Origin: Leptobrachium leishanense
Taxonomy: Eukaryota; Chordata; Amphibia; Anura; Megophryidae
Reading direction: 5' to 3'
DNA length: 64,000 nucleotides
Assembly (NCBI GenBank): GCA_009667805.1
Contig: CM019071.1
Coordinates: 43,648,250-43,712,249, forward strand
The position numbers and the translations under genes were made by a program. Position 1 is the first letter of the stretch; the number at the start of each line of letters is the position of its first letter. Below the pieces are notes generated by a model. That model saw only the letters and a list, made by a program, of their open reading frames with translations, had not been told where the DNA came from and made no database searches. Shown in pieces: positions 1-14,100 of the stretch.

Positions 1-1636
1 ACTGGCTCCTTTCCATCCGCCTTCAAACACGCGCTAGTTACCCCTTTACTAAAGAAACCATCCCTAGACACCAACTCTCCATCCAACTACCGCCCTGTAT
101 CCCTGCTTCCCTCACATCAAAGCTCTTAGAAAAACTAGTCTTCAACCGCCTCTCCCTCTTCCTGTCCTCCAATTCCCTACTTGACCCCCTGCAATCTGGC
201 TTCCGTCCGCTACACTCAACTGAAACTGCCCTCACCAAAGTCACCAACGACCTCCTAACTGCTAAAAAACACGGCCACTATTCTATTCTCATCCTGCTTG
301 ACCTCTCGGCTGCTTTTGACACTGTTGACCACCCCCTCCTTCTACAGACCCTCAACTCTCTGGGTCTCGGTGACACTGCACTTGCTTGGGTTGACTCCTA
401 TTTATCCAACAGGTCCTTCTGTGTGTCCTTTGCTGGTAACTCCTCCTCTTCATTGCCTCTATCTGTTGGTGTACCTCAAGGCTCTGTCCTTGGTCCTCTG
501 CTCTTTTCCATCTACACCTCCTCCCTGGGCAAAATCATCAACAGCTTTGGCTTTAATTACCACCTCTACGCTGATGACACTCAGATCTACCTCTCTACCC
601 CTGATCTCTCCCCCCTGTCCTTTCAAAAGTCAGTGACTGTTTATCTGGCATCTCCTCCTGGATGGCCTCCCACCACCTAAAGATCAACATGTCAAAGACT
701 GAGCTCCTACTTATTCCTCCCTCTAATGCCTCCCCACCTCCTGACTTCTCTATCACGGTGGAGGGTATCACCATCTCCCCATCAAACCAAGTTCGCTGTC
801 TTGGAGTTACACTGGACTCTGCTCTTTCCTTCATCCCCCACATCAAGTCTCTTTCCTCCTCCTGCCGATACCAACTGCGTAATATTTCCAGAATTCGGCC
901 ATTTCTTACCGCTGTCACCACAAAACAACTCATACACGCCCTGGTAATCTCCCGACTCGACTATTGCAATAATCTCTTATCTGGCCTCCCTCTGTCCCGC
1001 CTCTCCCCCCTACAATCCATCCTGAACGCCTCCGCCAGGCTAATTCACCTCACCCGCCGCTCTGTCTCTGCCGCTCCCCTCTGCGAGTCCCTTCACTGGC
1101 TCCCCATCCACTGCAGAATTAAGTTCAAAATCCTTATCCTTACCTACAAAACCCTCACTAACTCAGCGCCCCACTACCTGTCCTCACTAATCACCAAATA
1201 CACCCCAGCCCGCTCCCTAAGGTCAAACAGTGACCTGCGCCTAGCTTCTCCCCGCATCACCTCTTCCCATGATAGACTGCAGGATTTCTCACGCGCAGCC
1301 CCCACTCTCTGGAACGCTCTCCCTCGTGCTGTCAGACTTTCCCCTAACTTCTCTTCCTTCAAACGCTCCCTGAAAACATTCCTATTTAGGGAAGCCTACC
1401 ACCCAACTCACTGATGCAACCATCAATCACTCTCACCTTACAGTCCTCTCCTCCTGTTTCCAACCCCAACCCTCCTAGATTGTGAGTTCCTACGGGAATA
1501 GGGCCCTCATCTCCTCCTGTACTGTTTGTCAAATGTTGTTCAATGTATTGTAACCCTGTCTGTACTGTGCTTATTGTACAGCGCTGCGGAATATGCTGGC
1601 GCTTTATAAATAATAATAATAATAATAATAATAATA
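1..1636 (+). mobile_element. L2-like LINE, 3' part, broken
   Basis: A non-LTR reverse transcriptase fragment: [12 protein letters not shown] near 300, [14 protein letters not shown] near 470 and [10 protein letters not shown] near 560. A conserved C-terminal domain runs to about 1414 (SLHWLPIHCRIKFKIL, DRLQDFSRAAPTLWNALP). A frameshift near 610-660 breaks the ORF. The 3' end has the GCGCTTTATAAAT tail and an (AAT)n run at 1606-1636. The element continues left of the window and lies in intron 8 of gene B, antisense. Confidence 0.85.
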
Positions 1637-1962
1637 GGTAGTAGATTTGCCATAACAGCTTCAAATTTGGTCGACCTCAACACATAACCAATGACCTTTA
1701 GTGAGCCCCATGCAATAAGATAGTCAGTTTTGCTGACCTCATTCACTCGTCACTCAGCCACTCTTCCGGGTTTTTGTGGTAATGGTTTGTCAGTGCTGTT
1801 GCTGCCACTCAATATGCCATGAGCCCCTACGGTTTTACCTATGCCAATGTGTCATTGTTTAAGACCCCCATATTAAATGTAACAGTTTGCAATTCACAAG
1901 CTTTGAAGTATTTTTTTATTGGCCAGATTATCCGGTTTGCCCGAATAATAGGCTTCACCAAC
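1637..1962. other. Gene B intron 8, no feature seen
   Basis: Unique-looking sequence between the LINE tail and exon 8. No exon, RNA gene or repeat recognised. Confidence 0.6.
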
Positions 1963-2104
1963 CTGCACCGAGAGGCATGAAGGCGTCATTTCTCTTAAAT
2001 TCCCCATTTTCATTCAAGAAGTTCTCAGGGTTGAATTTTGATGGAAACGGGAAACAGGATGGGTCTTTGAGCACAGAGGAGAGCACTGGGAAAACGTTAA
2101 TGTT
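1963..2104 (-). CDS. Gene B exon 8
   Basis: 142 bp. Begins [20 protein letters not shown], where gene A has GTNVF, and ends FMPLGAG. Acceptor TTTTCCAG, donor GCAG|GTTGGT. The next exon is not found to the left, where an L2-like LINE fills the sequence to base 1. Confidence 0.9.
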
Positions 2105-5100
2105 CTGGAAAACATCATAAAGGTTGCAGCATGAGTAGAATGACTACGTAAAAAAAAAAGATGCCATCAAAGAAAGGATCACAATGGAAAGATGAACATT
2201 TTATGGACAATGGTGGAAAAGAAATTACGGATTCTTCAAGAAATAGCAGTGTTTGTTTGATGTAAGTTTTTATGAACTTGTGTTATCATGGAACTGTGTA
2301 GCAAGATTTAATGGGTCCGAGAAATAGTCTACAGTGACTTTAATGACATGTCATCCTGCCCCATCTGTCCAACCTGATACCAACCTTGGGAATGTTATAT
2401 CCCCTGAGCTCGACGTCCCTTGTTGTTTTCCGGGGCACACCTAGTGGGAGGACGTCCACAAATCTCTGTACTTCATGGATCACGGCCTCAGTGTACGGCA
2501 TCTCGGTGCGATCTTGTAACTTCGGAATACGTTGTCTACCAATGACTTGATCGATTTCATCATGGACTTTAGCTGATAAAAGGAAGGGGTTAGAGCTCAG
2601 TGCACAGGTTCATATTCATCATTACACAGTGAAGACTTAAAGATTACTGTTGATACACTTGGGAAACACCTTGGACTCATTGTATCGGTTATATTCACAT
2701 TTTTTACACAAGAATATTGAAAGTATATTGTAGACTTGTTCGAAAACTTGGGTTCTTTGGCTTTGTACTTGGAGGAGAGAATCCAAAACGCTTATTCTTT
2801 AATGGTGGCAATTTAGAATTGGTTAGTATGTTGTTTATTGAAATTAAAAATGGTCTCAGAAATCCACAGATGTTGGACAGAACCACCACATGTCCTCCAT
2901 GGTTCCTTTTGTCGACAACGTCTCTTGAAAAGAGTATCAGTTTGTTTCTAGGTGTTACATTGTGCAGTAAGGCCCAAGTACCCGCGCTGAACCCATTAAT
3001 AGAACAGATATACATAATGTAAAATTATAACATGGGGTGAAATATTCCTCACCAAGGACTTCTGGGTATTTCAGCATGAGTAGTAATGAGTAAGTCAGGC
3101 TGTTACTCATGGTCTCTACAGCAGCATAGAAGATCTGCAGAGTGCTGCATTTCAGATTTGTTAGAGTGAATTCAGTCTGCGGATCCGTCTTCTCCTGCAA
3201 TATTTACAAAGGTTTGTGCTGAAACCAATGATATCGGCCAATGGGTTGATGTTTCATGATGTTTCAGAGACTTACTAATTAGCATCACCATTAATGAACG
3301 CGAGATGCCTTTACAAGCAATAAAGGAATGTTAAGAATAGTTTTAGTTGTTGTGTCAGTGTGTGTGAATCAAGTGGTTTGTTCATAACTTGTGTCATTGT
3401 TTGCGTATAGTATTTATGTGTGTTGTTCTGTAACAGCTCAGGGTTTGTCTGAAAGCAGTGCCAGTGTAACCGAAAGGCTGAAGATGTAACTTTTTAAGGT
3501 GTGTGCTTTGTCATTGCTATCATAACGTCCCTCTTTCCCACCCCACACGTCTGCATCATTCTCCATCTTCTACTCACTGATTCAGGTGCCCTTCCATTTT
3601 TACCCCCTTCCAAACGTCAGCCGCTCTCCCCATCCCCTGTGTGAGCTGCATTTTACCTGATCTGCACCTTATTTAAGTTTCTAAAACTCTACCTTTTCCA
3701 TTTTATTGAGGAAAGAGTCGATGTAGTCCCTTGGGTTGTCGGGCTCCAGTGTCTTCTCGTTCATTTTAATCCTCTTGTCCACAAAATTAAAAAGCTTTTC
3801 CAGGTACCTAAATATCATTTGATGGGGACCAGGGACGAACCACATGAACCTCGGAAACATTTCATACAGCTGGAAAAATAAAATAATTTGTATAAGAAGT
3901 TGTGTCAGAGGATGGAGCTACAGCATGCATTCATAACTCACTCCTCATTGGCCTTGACAACAATGTCATCACCCCTTTGCAATCTGTAATGAATGAGGCT
4001 CCCAAACTCATAGTTATCACCCGACACTCCTCACATTACTCCCCCCCTCTGCAAGGCTTATGCTTCTCACCCGATGTGCCTCAATACCTCTGCCAGGCTT
4101 ATATTTCTCACTTGACATTCCTCACATACCTCTGCCAGGCTTATATTTCTCACTTGACGTTCCTCACATACCACTGCCAGGCTTATATTTCTCACCCGAC
4201 GTGTCGCAATACCTCTGCCGGGCTTATATTTCTCACCCGACGTTCCTCACATACCTCTGCCAGGCTTATATTTCTCACCCGACGTTCCTCACATACTTTC
4301 CTCCTCTGCCAGGCTTATATTTCACACTCACTGCTCCTCACATACCTCCTCCCTCTGTTAGGCTTACATATCACACCCAATGCTGCTCACATACCTCCCC
4401 CCCTCTGTCAGGTTTATATCTCACACCACCCATCCTCACATACCTCCCCCAGTAATCATAAAATGTATTGAATGGACAGTCTTATGGTCACAAAATAAAT
4501 GATCTCAGTGATGATTTTCGCTCTGAATATGTGATATCTATGGTATTGTACTATTTATACAAGTTGTTTTCCTCTCGTGTTTGTTCGTGTCTTACCTGTC
4601 CCCATGGTGAGCTAATAATTCGAAAGGACTCATAAATATATTTTATCACATTCAGAAGTTCCTGGTTGTCGTATTCTTCACGGTTTCCGAACATTATGGA
4701 GAAGATAACATTGCACACAGCCAGGGACAGGTATTGCCGAGGATCAGAAAAGCCTTCAAGAACATTTCAAAGGAGACGATTAAAGTGACATGTTATAAAG
4801 AGCTACAAGATAGCAAAAACAAACAAACAGCTGAGTGTCTCACTCTGTATCTGAGCAGTTTGACACAAGATTTGACCACAGTGTATCAGTCAGTAAGTAA
4901 CGCGTGAAGCAGCTCTCTGATGGTCAAAAATTAAACTGGATAATATGTATGCAGAGTCAGCAAAAATCAAAAAGTGTTATTTCTAGTGACAGGAGACCAA
5001 GAGGAGAATCGGTCCTCCCCATGCACATCCATCTTCCACTTAGAGATCTTAGAGATCTCTTCATTTCCACACAACAAACATGTCCTCCCAGTGCTCTTCC

Positions 5101-8100
5101 TGGTTTTCTATCCAAGCAAGAAACCATGGTAGTGCAACATGTCTAATTACCTCAACTTGAGACTCACTAGTTGCTGCACCTACACCATCTCACTTGGAAA
5201 TAAAGACATAAAGGTGTCTCTTGGACAATGTAGTACCCACCCCTCCCACTAGCAAGTGAGTATGGTTAGAACTATCACCTCCAAGGTCTATGCCCCTATA
5301 CTACTTCTAAACCCTGATCCCCTTCTGTACTTCCTCTTTACCTCCTGCAATCCTCCCTATACCCCATTTATCCTCCTCAATAAACCAAAATGTTACTTAG
5401 GGTTTGGGATAGGATTAGGGTTATGTCTAGGGTTGGATTACTGTTAGGTTTACTGGTTCTGTTTGTGTTATGTTTACTTCTGGAGTTATGTTGCTGTTTA
5501 TGTTTCTATTAGGGCTAGGATTTGGTTTGCTTCTATGGTTGGGTTACATAACAAACAGTGCAGCAAGGGTAAACCATAGAAATAACCTCACAGGAGCAGG
5601 CAGGGGTACAATAAATAAAGTAAGGTGCAAGGGAAAAGCAATAAGGGGATAACCAAAAAGTACAAATGGCAAGGACAAGGCAAACAGAGGGAAACCAGGC
5701 AAGGGACCCAGAGGACCAAATAAACAGAACAAATATACAAAGGGAAAAATCAGAGGTGAATACTGGCAGAAGGAACAGTCAAAATAACTAGCAGCAGGGA
5801 GACTGTATAACAGAGCACTGCATGATGGGAGAGACTCTTAAATAGGAAGTAGGACTGTGCTCTATGGGTCAGGTGGTCTGATAACTGGCAAGCTGCAAGG
5901 AAATCCTGGAGAGGAAAGGGATGAAAGATGGATCAGGCAGGGGTAAGATCTGGTCTGGATTGGTAACAACAAAGGGATTCCAGGGAATTCCATGGGTCTC
6001 CAGGCTGAAAGCATGACACTGTTTAAGTTTGTGATGTATTAGGGTTAGGGTTAGGGTTAGTATTGCACAAAGAATGCAATTGTTTTCAGTTATCAAAATG
6101 ATTTCAAACAATTTTCGTATTGATTCATAAACATTTTCTCATTTTTGGTCAAGTCAGTATGTCGCCAATTAGAAATTCCGCGTACTTCCAAATTGACGAA
6201 CTGCCAAAATTTCATGCAAAAAATCAATACAGACGAAAAACAATGCAGATGTCAAATACATTTTACCCCATAAGATCTTCAGATAAATAAGAGAAGATAA
6301 AGTTACTGCTGGTCTTAACATTTCAAAGCAAACATAGAAACATATTTATTTACGGAGAATTCCCTGCACACAACAAAAAAAACCATAAATGAAGGAATTT
6401 ACCTATCATGATCAGGCAGCCATAAATTTACTGACTGATGAAGCCAGGTTACCTGGCGAAACGCGTCTCAGGACATTTTAAATATTCGGATTGAATTTGA
6501 ATTTTTTGTTTTACAGCTGTATATCATAATAAATTTTGATATTTTACAAGTGCCCGGTACAGGGTCTTTTTTTGATTCCCTTTTCACCGTCTCCACTGGA
6601 TCCTGGGAACTACAGGCAGTTAAAAGGGGTTAGAGGCCACCTTGAGGACCTCAAGAGTGATTCATCCTCAGAGCCGAGTGAAGAGGCTCTGAGTTCTGTA
6701 AGTACCCCATAGGGGGTTGGCAGGGGCAAGTAACGCCGAGTAATACACCATTGTGTCCCTCTCTGGCTTCTATTTCCCCTCCAGAAACTTCCAACAGTGG
6801 GGGATGTATACCATATGAAGGAATCCTGCATACCACATCATTTTCAATCAACTTGGGCATAAAAGAGATGCAAACACAAGATGTTTTATAAAATGTATTT
6901 CTTTGCAAATTTTTCGATTGAAATGTTATTCATGTATTATTGTTCCTAAACGTTGTTTACTATCTGGATACATAGTAACCCTCTAATCGAGGGGATTGTA
7001 TACTATATAACTGTTCAATTTTTGGATACGCAGTAACCCTCCAATAGGAGTACATATACTGTGTAGCTGCGCCTAAGGGTTCCTCTTCTATATCAGCTAT
7101 AAAATTATATTGGCTTGAATAAAATGATTATTGAGGCCTACGTTCTTTAGAATTTGTCTTTATACCGCCTATGCAAGATCTGGCCGAATTTCCCCAAACA
7201 CATAAGGACAATGGAGAAGCCATTGGAAAAGAGGTGGTAAACACCAAGTAGGAACCAGATGGTCTCATGGGTAAAAGAAAATATTTTAAATGTCTCTTTA
7301 AACACTTTTGTATTTCAAGGATTTTTTATCGGGCATTAATTTGTATTTTAATGTTTTAATATGCTAATTTGTGTAGGCGTATGCTTCTTTGTGATAGGAC
7401 AGCTGTATTTCCTGTTGAAACATCGTGTAATTATATATATGTTATTGTAAAGAGGAAATGAATTAGAGAGGACACACATCAAGCAAAGGCTGAATTTTCC
7501 TGATATTAGACTTGTGCACCGATTTTTTTTCGGTTCGATTTGGTTCGGTTCGTTCGTATATTGTAAATTTCGTTTCGGGTTTGTTTCGTTTTTGTTTCGT
7601 TTTCGGATCGACTTTTTCGTAATTTCGGAAATTTTCGTGTTTTTCGGGAACGTCTGTTTCAGTGTCTATTCGTTTTGACGTAAACTAATGGTTTTTCGGA
7701 TCCGATATTTCTGTCGATACGATAATTCTGCCATTGAGATTTCTCATGTTTTACAAGCAGGATACATTGAGATTTCTCATGTTTTACAAGAAGGATACAT
7801 TGAGATTTCTCTGGTTTTACAAGAAGGATATGTTGAGATTTCTCTGGTTTCCAGGAAGGATACATTGAGATTTCTCTGGTTTCCAGGAAGGATACATTGA
7901 GGTTTCTCTGGTTTTACAAGAAGGATACATTGAGATTTCTCTGGTTTCCAGGAAGGATACATTGAGATTTCTCTGGTTTCCCGGGAAGGATACATTGAGA
8001 TTTCTCTGGTTTCCCGGGAAGGATACATTGAGATTTCTCATGTTTTCCGGGAAGGATACATTGAGATTTCTCTGGTTTTACAAGAAGGATACATTGAGAT

Positions 8101-11100
8101 TTCTCTGGTTTTACAAGAAGGATACATTGAGATTTCTCTGGTTTCCCGGGAAGGATACATTGAGATTTCTCTGGTTTTACAAGAAGGATACATTGAGATG
8201 GGAATGATACAAAATTACAGAATCAGCGATATAACCAAAAAATACGTTGTCTGAAATTACTGAAATGGAACCGAAATCAGGAATGGAGCCGAATTTACGA
8301 ATGGAACGAAAATGATTTTCGATTTTACACATTTCTAGTCCATTAGAAAATTCCGAACAGATTTTCGTTTCGGAAATTGTTGTTTTTCGGATCTGGAAAT
8401 GTTCGGAAAATCGTCCGAATCCGAATGCATGAATCGGGAAATTACGTGAAAATTCCAAAATTCCGAAACGCACATCCCTACCTGATATCAATAAATATAT
8501 ATATATATATATATAATAACACATCATTTATATCATTTATAATTTTAGCATTAATTAAACCTGACATTACTGTAGAAAACGGCAAAATAAATAACCAAAA
8601 ACCCTCTGCTTCTTTAACTTCCCCATCTTACCTCTGTGAGTCTCACACTGACCTTTCATCCTCTTTAGTTCTGTGACCAGACACGCCGCCTCCTCCTGTA
8701 TCCTCTCCTCTACGCTTGTCCTTCCCATCCCAAAATCTCGTAATGCAGAGAGTGAAAAGCGTTTGAGTTCTCTCCAGCGGCGCATGTCGCTGGTAAAAGC
8801 CACACCTGGCATGGAAAGAAGAAAGTTACTTAATAGTCATAACAAGTTCAATTCATCTTGTATTGATTGTTTAATCAGCTTCTCATCATTTAGTGGAAGA
8901 TGCTTAACCCCTTCACTAGCCTTATCGTGTATATGTTACCGCTAAAGTGCAGAAATCGGTTATTCTGCAGATCACCTAGGTAATGTGCAGATTAACTAGG
9001 GTGATCCGTTAAAGTGACGAATGTTTTTCATTTCTCACATTACCCACTAGGCGCCCGTTAAAATGAACAGCAACGTTTCTGCTTAAATTAACATAATGTT
9101 ATTTATTTATGTTTACGATATCTAAATAATCAAATACCCTGCGGCGTATTCAGCAAGCACCACAGGGCCCCCAAATTGCAGGGAAAGGCTGCCGCAAACC
9201 TGACGAAAACTAACCGCAAAACCCGGCGAGTGCACGCCGAAAACCCCCAAAAAAATCTGGATTAACCCATTGAGGACGCCGGAAAAACCCGAGCAGGAGC
9301 CGATCACACACAGCCGAAGCAGCCGAGACCGCAGAAGAGGCAGTGAATAAATTAGCAAAACAGTTTGCGTGAATGTTTGAAAGTGAAACGCTGTTTGCAA
9401 AGAAACTACTGAACGAAAATGTCTGAAATTTACATATAAAATCCAATGAATGATAATAAAAAGGGCTGTTACAGAAAAAAGAAGTAAGCTTAAAAAAAAT
9501 ATCCCGAAGAATGCTTAAAATATCCTTAAAAATCTATAAATAAAGAGACTTTTTACTGCAGAATTTTATAATGAACAGTTTATTAGATATTGAATTAAAA
9601 CGGGAATATTTTTAACATTGAAGCCTATGGGATTCGTCTGAATAAACCTGCCGAATTAAGCCACCGAATGGCAGGGCATTTCGGGAACTTTTCACTGCTG
9701 GTTTGTGTTCTCTGAAAAGCCGAAGAATTGTTTTTTTATGGGGATTTCACTGCCCTCGAACAGGCACCGAACAGGCACCGTATGTGCCGGCAATTCGCCA
9801 GGATTTGGCGAATTGCCTGCTCTCTCTATTTTCAGCGTTCGGTTACCTTTCTCCAGCCATTCGGATCTCTTTGAATAACCCTGTTAATTTCATTGTGATT
9901 CTGGATTCACACGTAATGTTTTTATGGAATATAAAAATCAAGTATATAAAGTATATAAAAATGTCATAACAGGGTGAGCGTAAGGTAATAATATATCGGT
10001 GCACCTTTCTTTTTGATCGTTTTGTTGTTACAACCCTTAACCTGTTCACTACCAAGCTCTTTTTTGCAAAACTAATAATATTGTAACATTCATTTTATAT
10101 ATGGAATGAGTAGTTCATGTATAACTGTAGGTTAACATAGCACATTACATGACATTTGTTATTATGACATTGTTTTATTATTATTTATAAATATTGATGA
10201 TTTTTAAGTTTCCATGTATTCATTTGATCATTTAATTACATCAAATAAACAAATATAATAACTTCTCCGTTTAACATTATCACAACGACATTCATTAGAG
10301 CAGGAATTTATCTACCACTTAAATGGGATGATCACAGACTGCCAGTAATTGCGAGACTTTATTTTTTTGGGTTATTGCTGTCAGGTCTCATGTTATGTAT
10401 CTGTGTTTTTCTGGAATAATAAAAAACACAGGTATCTAAAAAAAAAAAACCATCATAACTGTTTTTGCGTAATAATAAGGAATAATATTTAGGTGCACAT
10501 TTGTTACTGCTATTTTTTTGATAAAATTGTTTAACCTTTTCACTACCAAACTCTTTTTTTCAAAAAAATTAAAAAACATCATAGCGTTGCTTTGAAACAT
10601 GGGATGAGTCGATAACTCTTAAAAGTAGGGTAAAATAGCAGGTTTTGCAAAGAGATTGCTGTTATGAGCTAGTTAAAAGATTCAGGGCCCTATTACATTC
10701 CTAACGCAAAAACGCTCGCGCAGTGCAGGATTTTTGCGCGCACAGCATTAAGCGTTAACTCGCGAAAATTAACGGTGTTATTACAATCCTCGTGCATTTT
10801 ATCATCCGTCAAAAAATAACGCAAGTAAAACCGACGCGCAAAAATGAACACAAAGCACCGTTGCGCGCAGAAATCAGTGAGTACAATGTAATTTTTGACG
10901 CGAGTCCGTCATTTTTTTTACACGAGTCGTCATTGTTTAACGCGAGTCCGTCATTGTTTTATGCAAGTCCGTCATTGTTTTACGCGAGTCCGTCATTGTT
11001 TTACGCGAGTCCGTCATTGTTTTCCGCGAGTCCGTTGTTGTTTTATGCGAGTCCGTCATTGTTTTACGCGAGTCCGTCATTGTTTTACGCGAGTCCGTCA

Positions 11101-14100
11101 TTGTTTTACGCAAGTCCGTCATTGTTTTACGCGAGTCCGTCATTGTTTTACGCGAGTCCGTCATTGTTTTACGCGAGTCCGTCATTTGGTTTATGCAAGT
11201 AAGTCCATCATTGTTTTACGCGAGTCCGTCATTGTTTTACGCGAGTCCGTCGTTGTTTTATGCGAGTCCGTCATTGTTTTACGCGAGTCCGTCATTGTTT
11301 TACGCAAGTCCGTCATTGTTTTATGCGAGTCCGTCGTTGTTTTATCCGAGTCCGTCATTGTTTTACGCGAGTCCGTCATTGTTTTACACAAGTCTGTCAT
11401 TGTTTTACGCGAGTCCGTCATTGTTTTATGCGAGTCCGTCGTTGTTTTACGCGAGTCCGTCATTGTTTTACGCAAGTCCGTCATTGTTTTACACGAGTCC
11501 GTCATTGTTTTATGCGAGTCCGTCATTGTTTTACGCGAGTCCGTCATTGTTTTACGCGAGTCCGTCATTGTTTTATGCGAGTCCGTCATTGTTTTACGCG
11601 AGTCCGTCATTGTTTTACGCAAGTCCGTCATTGTTTTACGCGAGTCCGTCATTTTTTGATGCGAGTCTGTCATTGTTTTATGCGAGTCTGTCATTGTTTT
11701 ACGCGAGTCCGTCATTTTTTTACCCGAGTCCGTCATTTTTTTACCCGAGTCCGTCATTTTTTGATGCGAGTCCGTCATTTTTTTACCCGAGTCCGTCATT
11801 TTTTGACGCGAGTCCGTCATTTTTTTGCAGACTGTGCACAACATTCGTACGTTTTGACGGAAGACAAGGTAGTGGCCGTCATTTTTGACAGATCTATTAA
11901 AAAAAACGTGTGCATCGACGTTCTCCATTGTGAATCGGCAGTTCGGTACGGTCAGGTTGTTACAATTTGCCGTTACCACCAGCTTTTCAAAGATGTTAAA
12001 ATTATGCGCCCAAACTTTGTCCGGTAAAATGTGCGCGAAGATTGTAATACCATGCGCGTACCAGCGCACAAACGCATTTGCGCTCGCAATGTTCAGCCTA
12101 GGATGCGCGCACAAAATTGCGCTCACAAAGTGTTTGCGCAGGGTCACTCGCGTTAGACTATACCGCAAATTTTGTGCGCAATTTTGCCCCTCGCGTTAAT
12201 CTGCTTTTGCGCGCTCGTTAAAAAGTGCGCGAGGAATGTAATAGGGCCCTAAAACAATATAAATTTGCCCATTTTTAAATATTCAGGATTTCATATTTCC
12301 TTTACAGAAATCTTGCTGGGATGAGAAGTTCTAAACTCTTGATCGTGTCACTTATCTATATCTTTATAGGCAAAAGTGCTTGAAGGGAAGAGATTTTAAA
12401 ACAAGTCTCTAACATAACAATTTCTGAAACCGATGATTCATAACAGCTTTAACACAAAAGGAAAATGACTCTGCGACTCTGCTGTCTGTCTCTCCTTGCT
12501 CGTCATTTTCTTTTCTGTGGGTGAATCTTATCGGGACAATTCATTAAATAGTGTATGTTTGTAGGGTTTGTAGCAAAGAGCTTATTTTGGATCCCAGGAA
12601 TTGAGCGGAGGGAATTTTATTCTGCCTTTGGGATTTTTAAGCTTTTATTTGTGTTTTGAATTGACTTTATTTATGTTTACTTTATTACTAATCTTTGGAG
12701 GTTTTATGGCATCAATGGGCAATTGATTATGGGGGGGATGAAGAAATCCTGGGTGGCACATTGACTCCTCACCAGCTATACTCACCATAATTCTTGTAGT
12801 AAGAATCCAGGGAGGGCATCTCTCCACGAGCCAGGAAGTCATCTGCTCGATCTATTAGAATTTCTTTCACCGCCTTGTATCCGGTGACCACTATCACTGG
12901 CCGAGACCCCAGATAAATGGTGCAGACGTCACCGTATGTGCGTCCGAACTGCATGGAAACCAAACACATTATTGAGCCTCACATCGCACAGAAAAGAACA
13001 TTTAGGCTAGGGTCAGACGAAAGCATTTTTCCCCGCGAACGTGAAAAAGTGCGTCCGAACGCATTGACGTATTTTATCACGGAATGCGCAAAAACGGTCA
13101 GACGACGCGCATTTTCGTGCGTGATTTTGTACGGATCGTCAATAAATCTCTTTTTGCGTCTGGACGTTATGTAGGCTGCACATTAGCAGCGTCTGACATC
13201 TCCTAATCACGCAAACACGCCGCTATGCCGCAGCTGCGCACTCAGTACGTCAGTACTAGCGGTTCAGCGTTCTCAGAAAAATGCGTTCAAATTCCACTTG
13301 CGTTGCACGGCCGGACTTTTGTGCGGCCGTACATCGTATATTGGCCGTCATTGCCCGTCATCTGCTGCTAGTGCGGCCGTAATTATGTGCGCCAGAACGC
13401 ACGTTAAAAGTGCGCTGGTCTGACCCCAGTCTTAATGACGAGTTGAAGAGGCAGATGCTTGTAATTCACAATTCAATATTTACTCAAGCGTTTATTCTTT
13501 TCATTTGCAGCAAAAGTCTTTTTACTATTTTTATGATTTTTTTAGGCATTTTTTCGGTGAAATTTTTAATTCCAATTTTCTTTAAACTGCGTTTTTTTTT
13601 ATTCTGTAACAACCTTTTTAGAATTATTCATAGCACCTTATATATTATTTCCAGGCATTTTCAAGTGTGTTTTAAAAGTTGCGTTTTTTTTTACCCCGGT
13701 TTGGAGGCTTGTCGGCTTTTTTTGGATCGATTTGGTGGGCTGTTTGGCAGATCCTCGGATGTATTAAGCGTTTTTTTCAGATAGATTCGGCATTTTTTCG
13801 ATTTGTTCAGCGGTTTTAAGATTAGCCGGTGTGGAGAATTAACTGTCTCCTGTCCGTCCTTTTAGTTCTTATCTCGAAACCCCGTCTCGAGCTGATATTG
13901 ACACCTTACATTAAAATCTCATCAACGTTGAAGGAGAGATGATTAGAATGATAAATTAAGACACGGAAGCCTTGTAGTCACTCAAAACACATCTCTGGTT
14001 CTTTTTTGTCTGGACACATTATTTATACATTTCTGCAAAAGAGGCTGAGTTTCTCATCTCATGCTCTAATTGGTAGAGCGGGAGACAGTGGCTGGAAAAC

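Noticed and set aside
1..1962. Exon 9 of gene B
   Set aside because: No GKRxCLGE-type sequence after an acceptor was found on the minus strand; the region is LINE plus featureless intron.
2704..3022. Overlapping ORFs of about 100 codons
   Set aside because: They lie in intron 6 of gene B on both strands and resemble no family.
6043..6060. Chromosome end or telomere
   Set aside because: Only three to four TTAGGG units inside an intron.
10792..12168. Several ORFs of 136-325 codons
   Set aside because: They come from the 21-bp array; the non-repeat part belongs to a TIR element.
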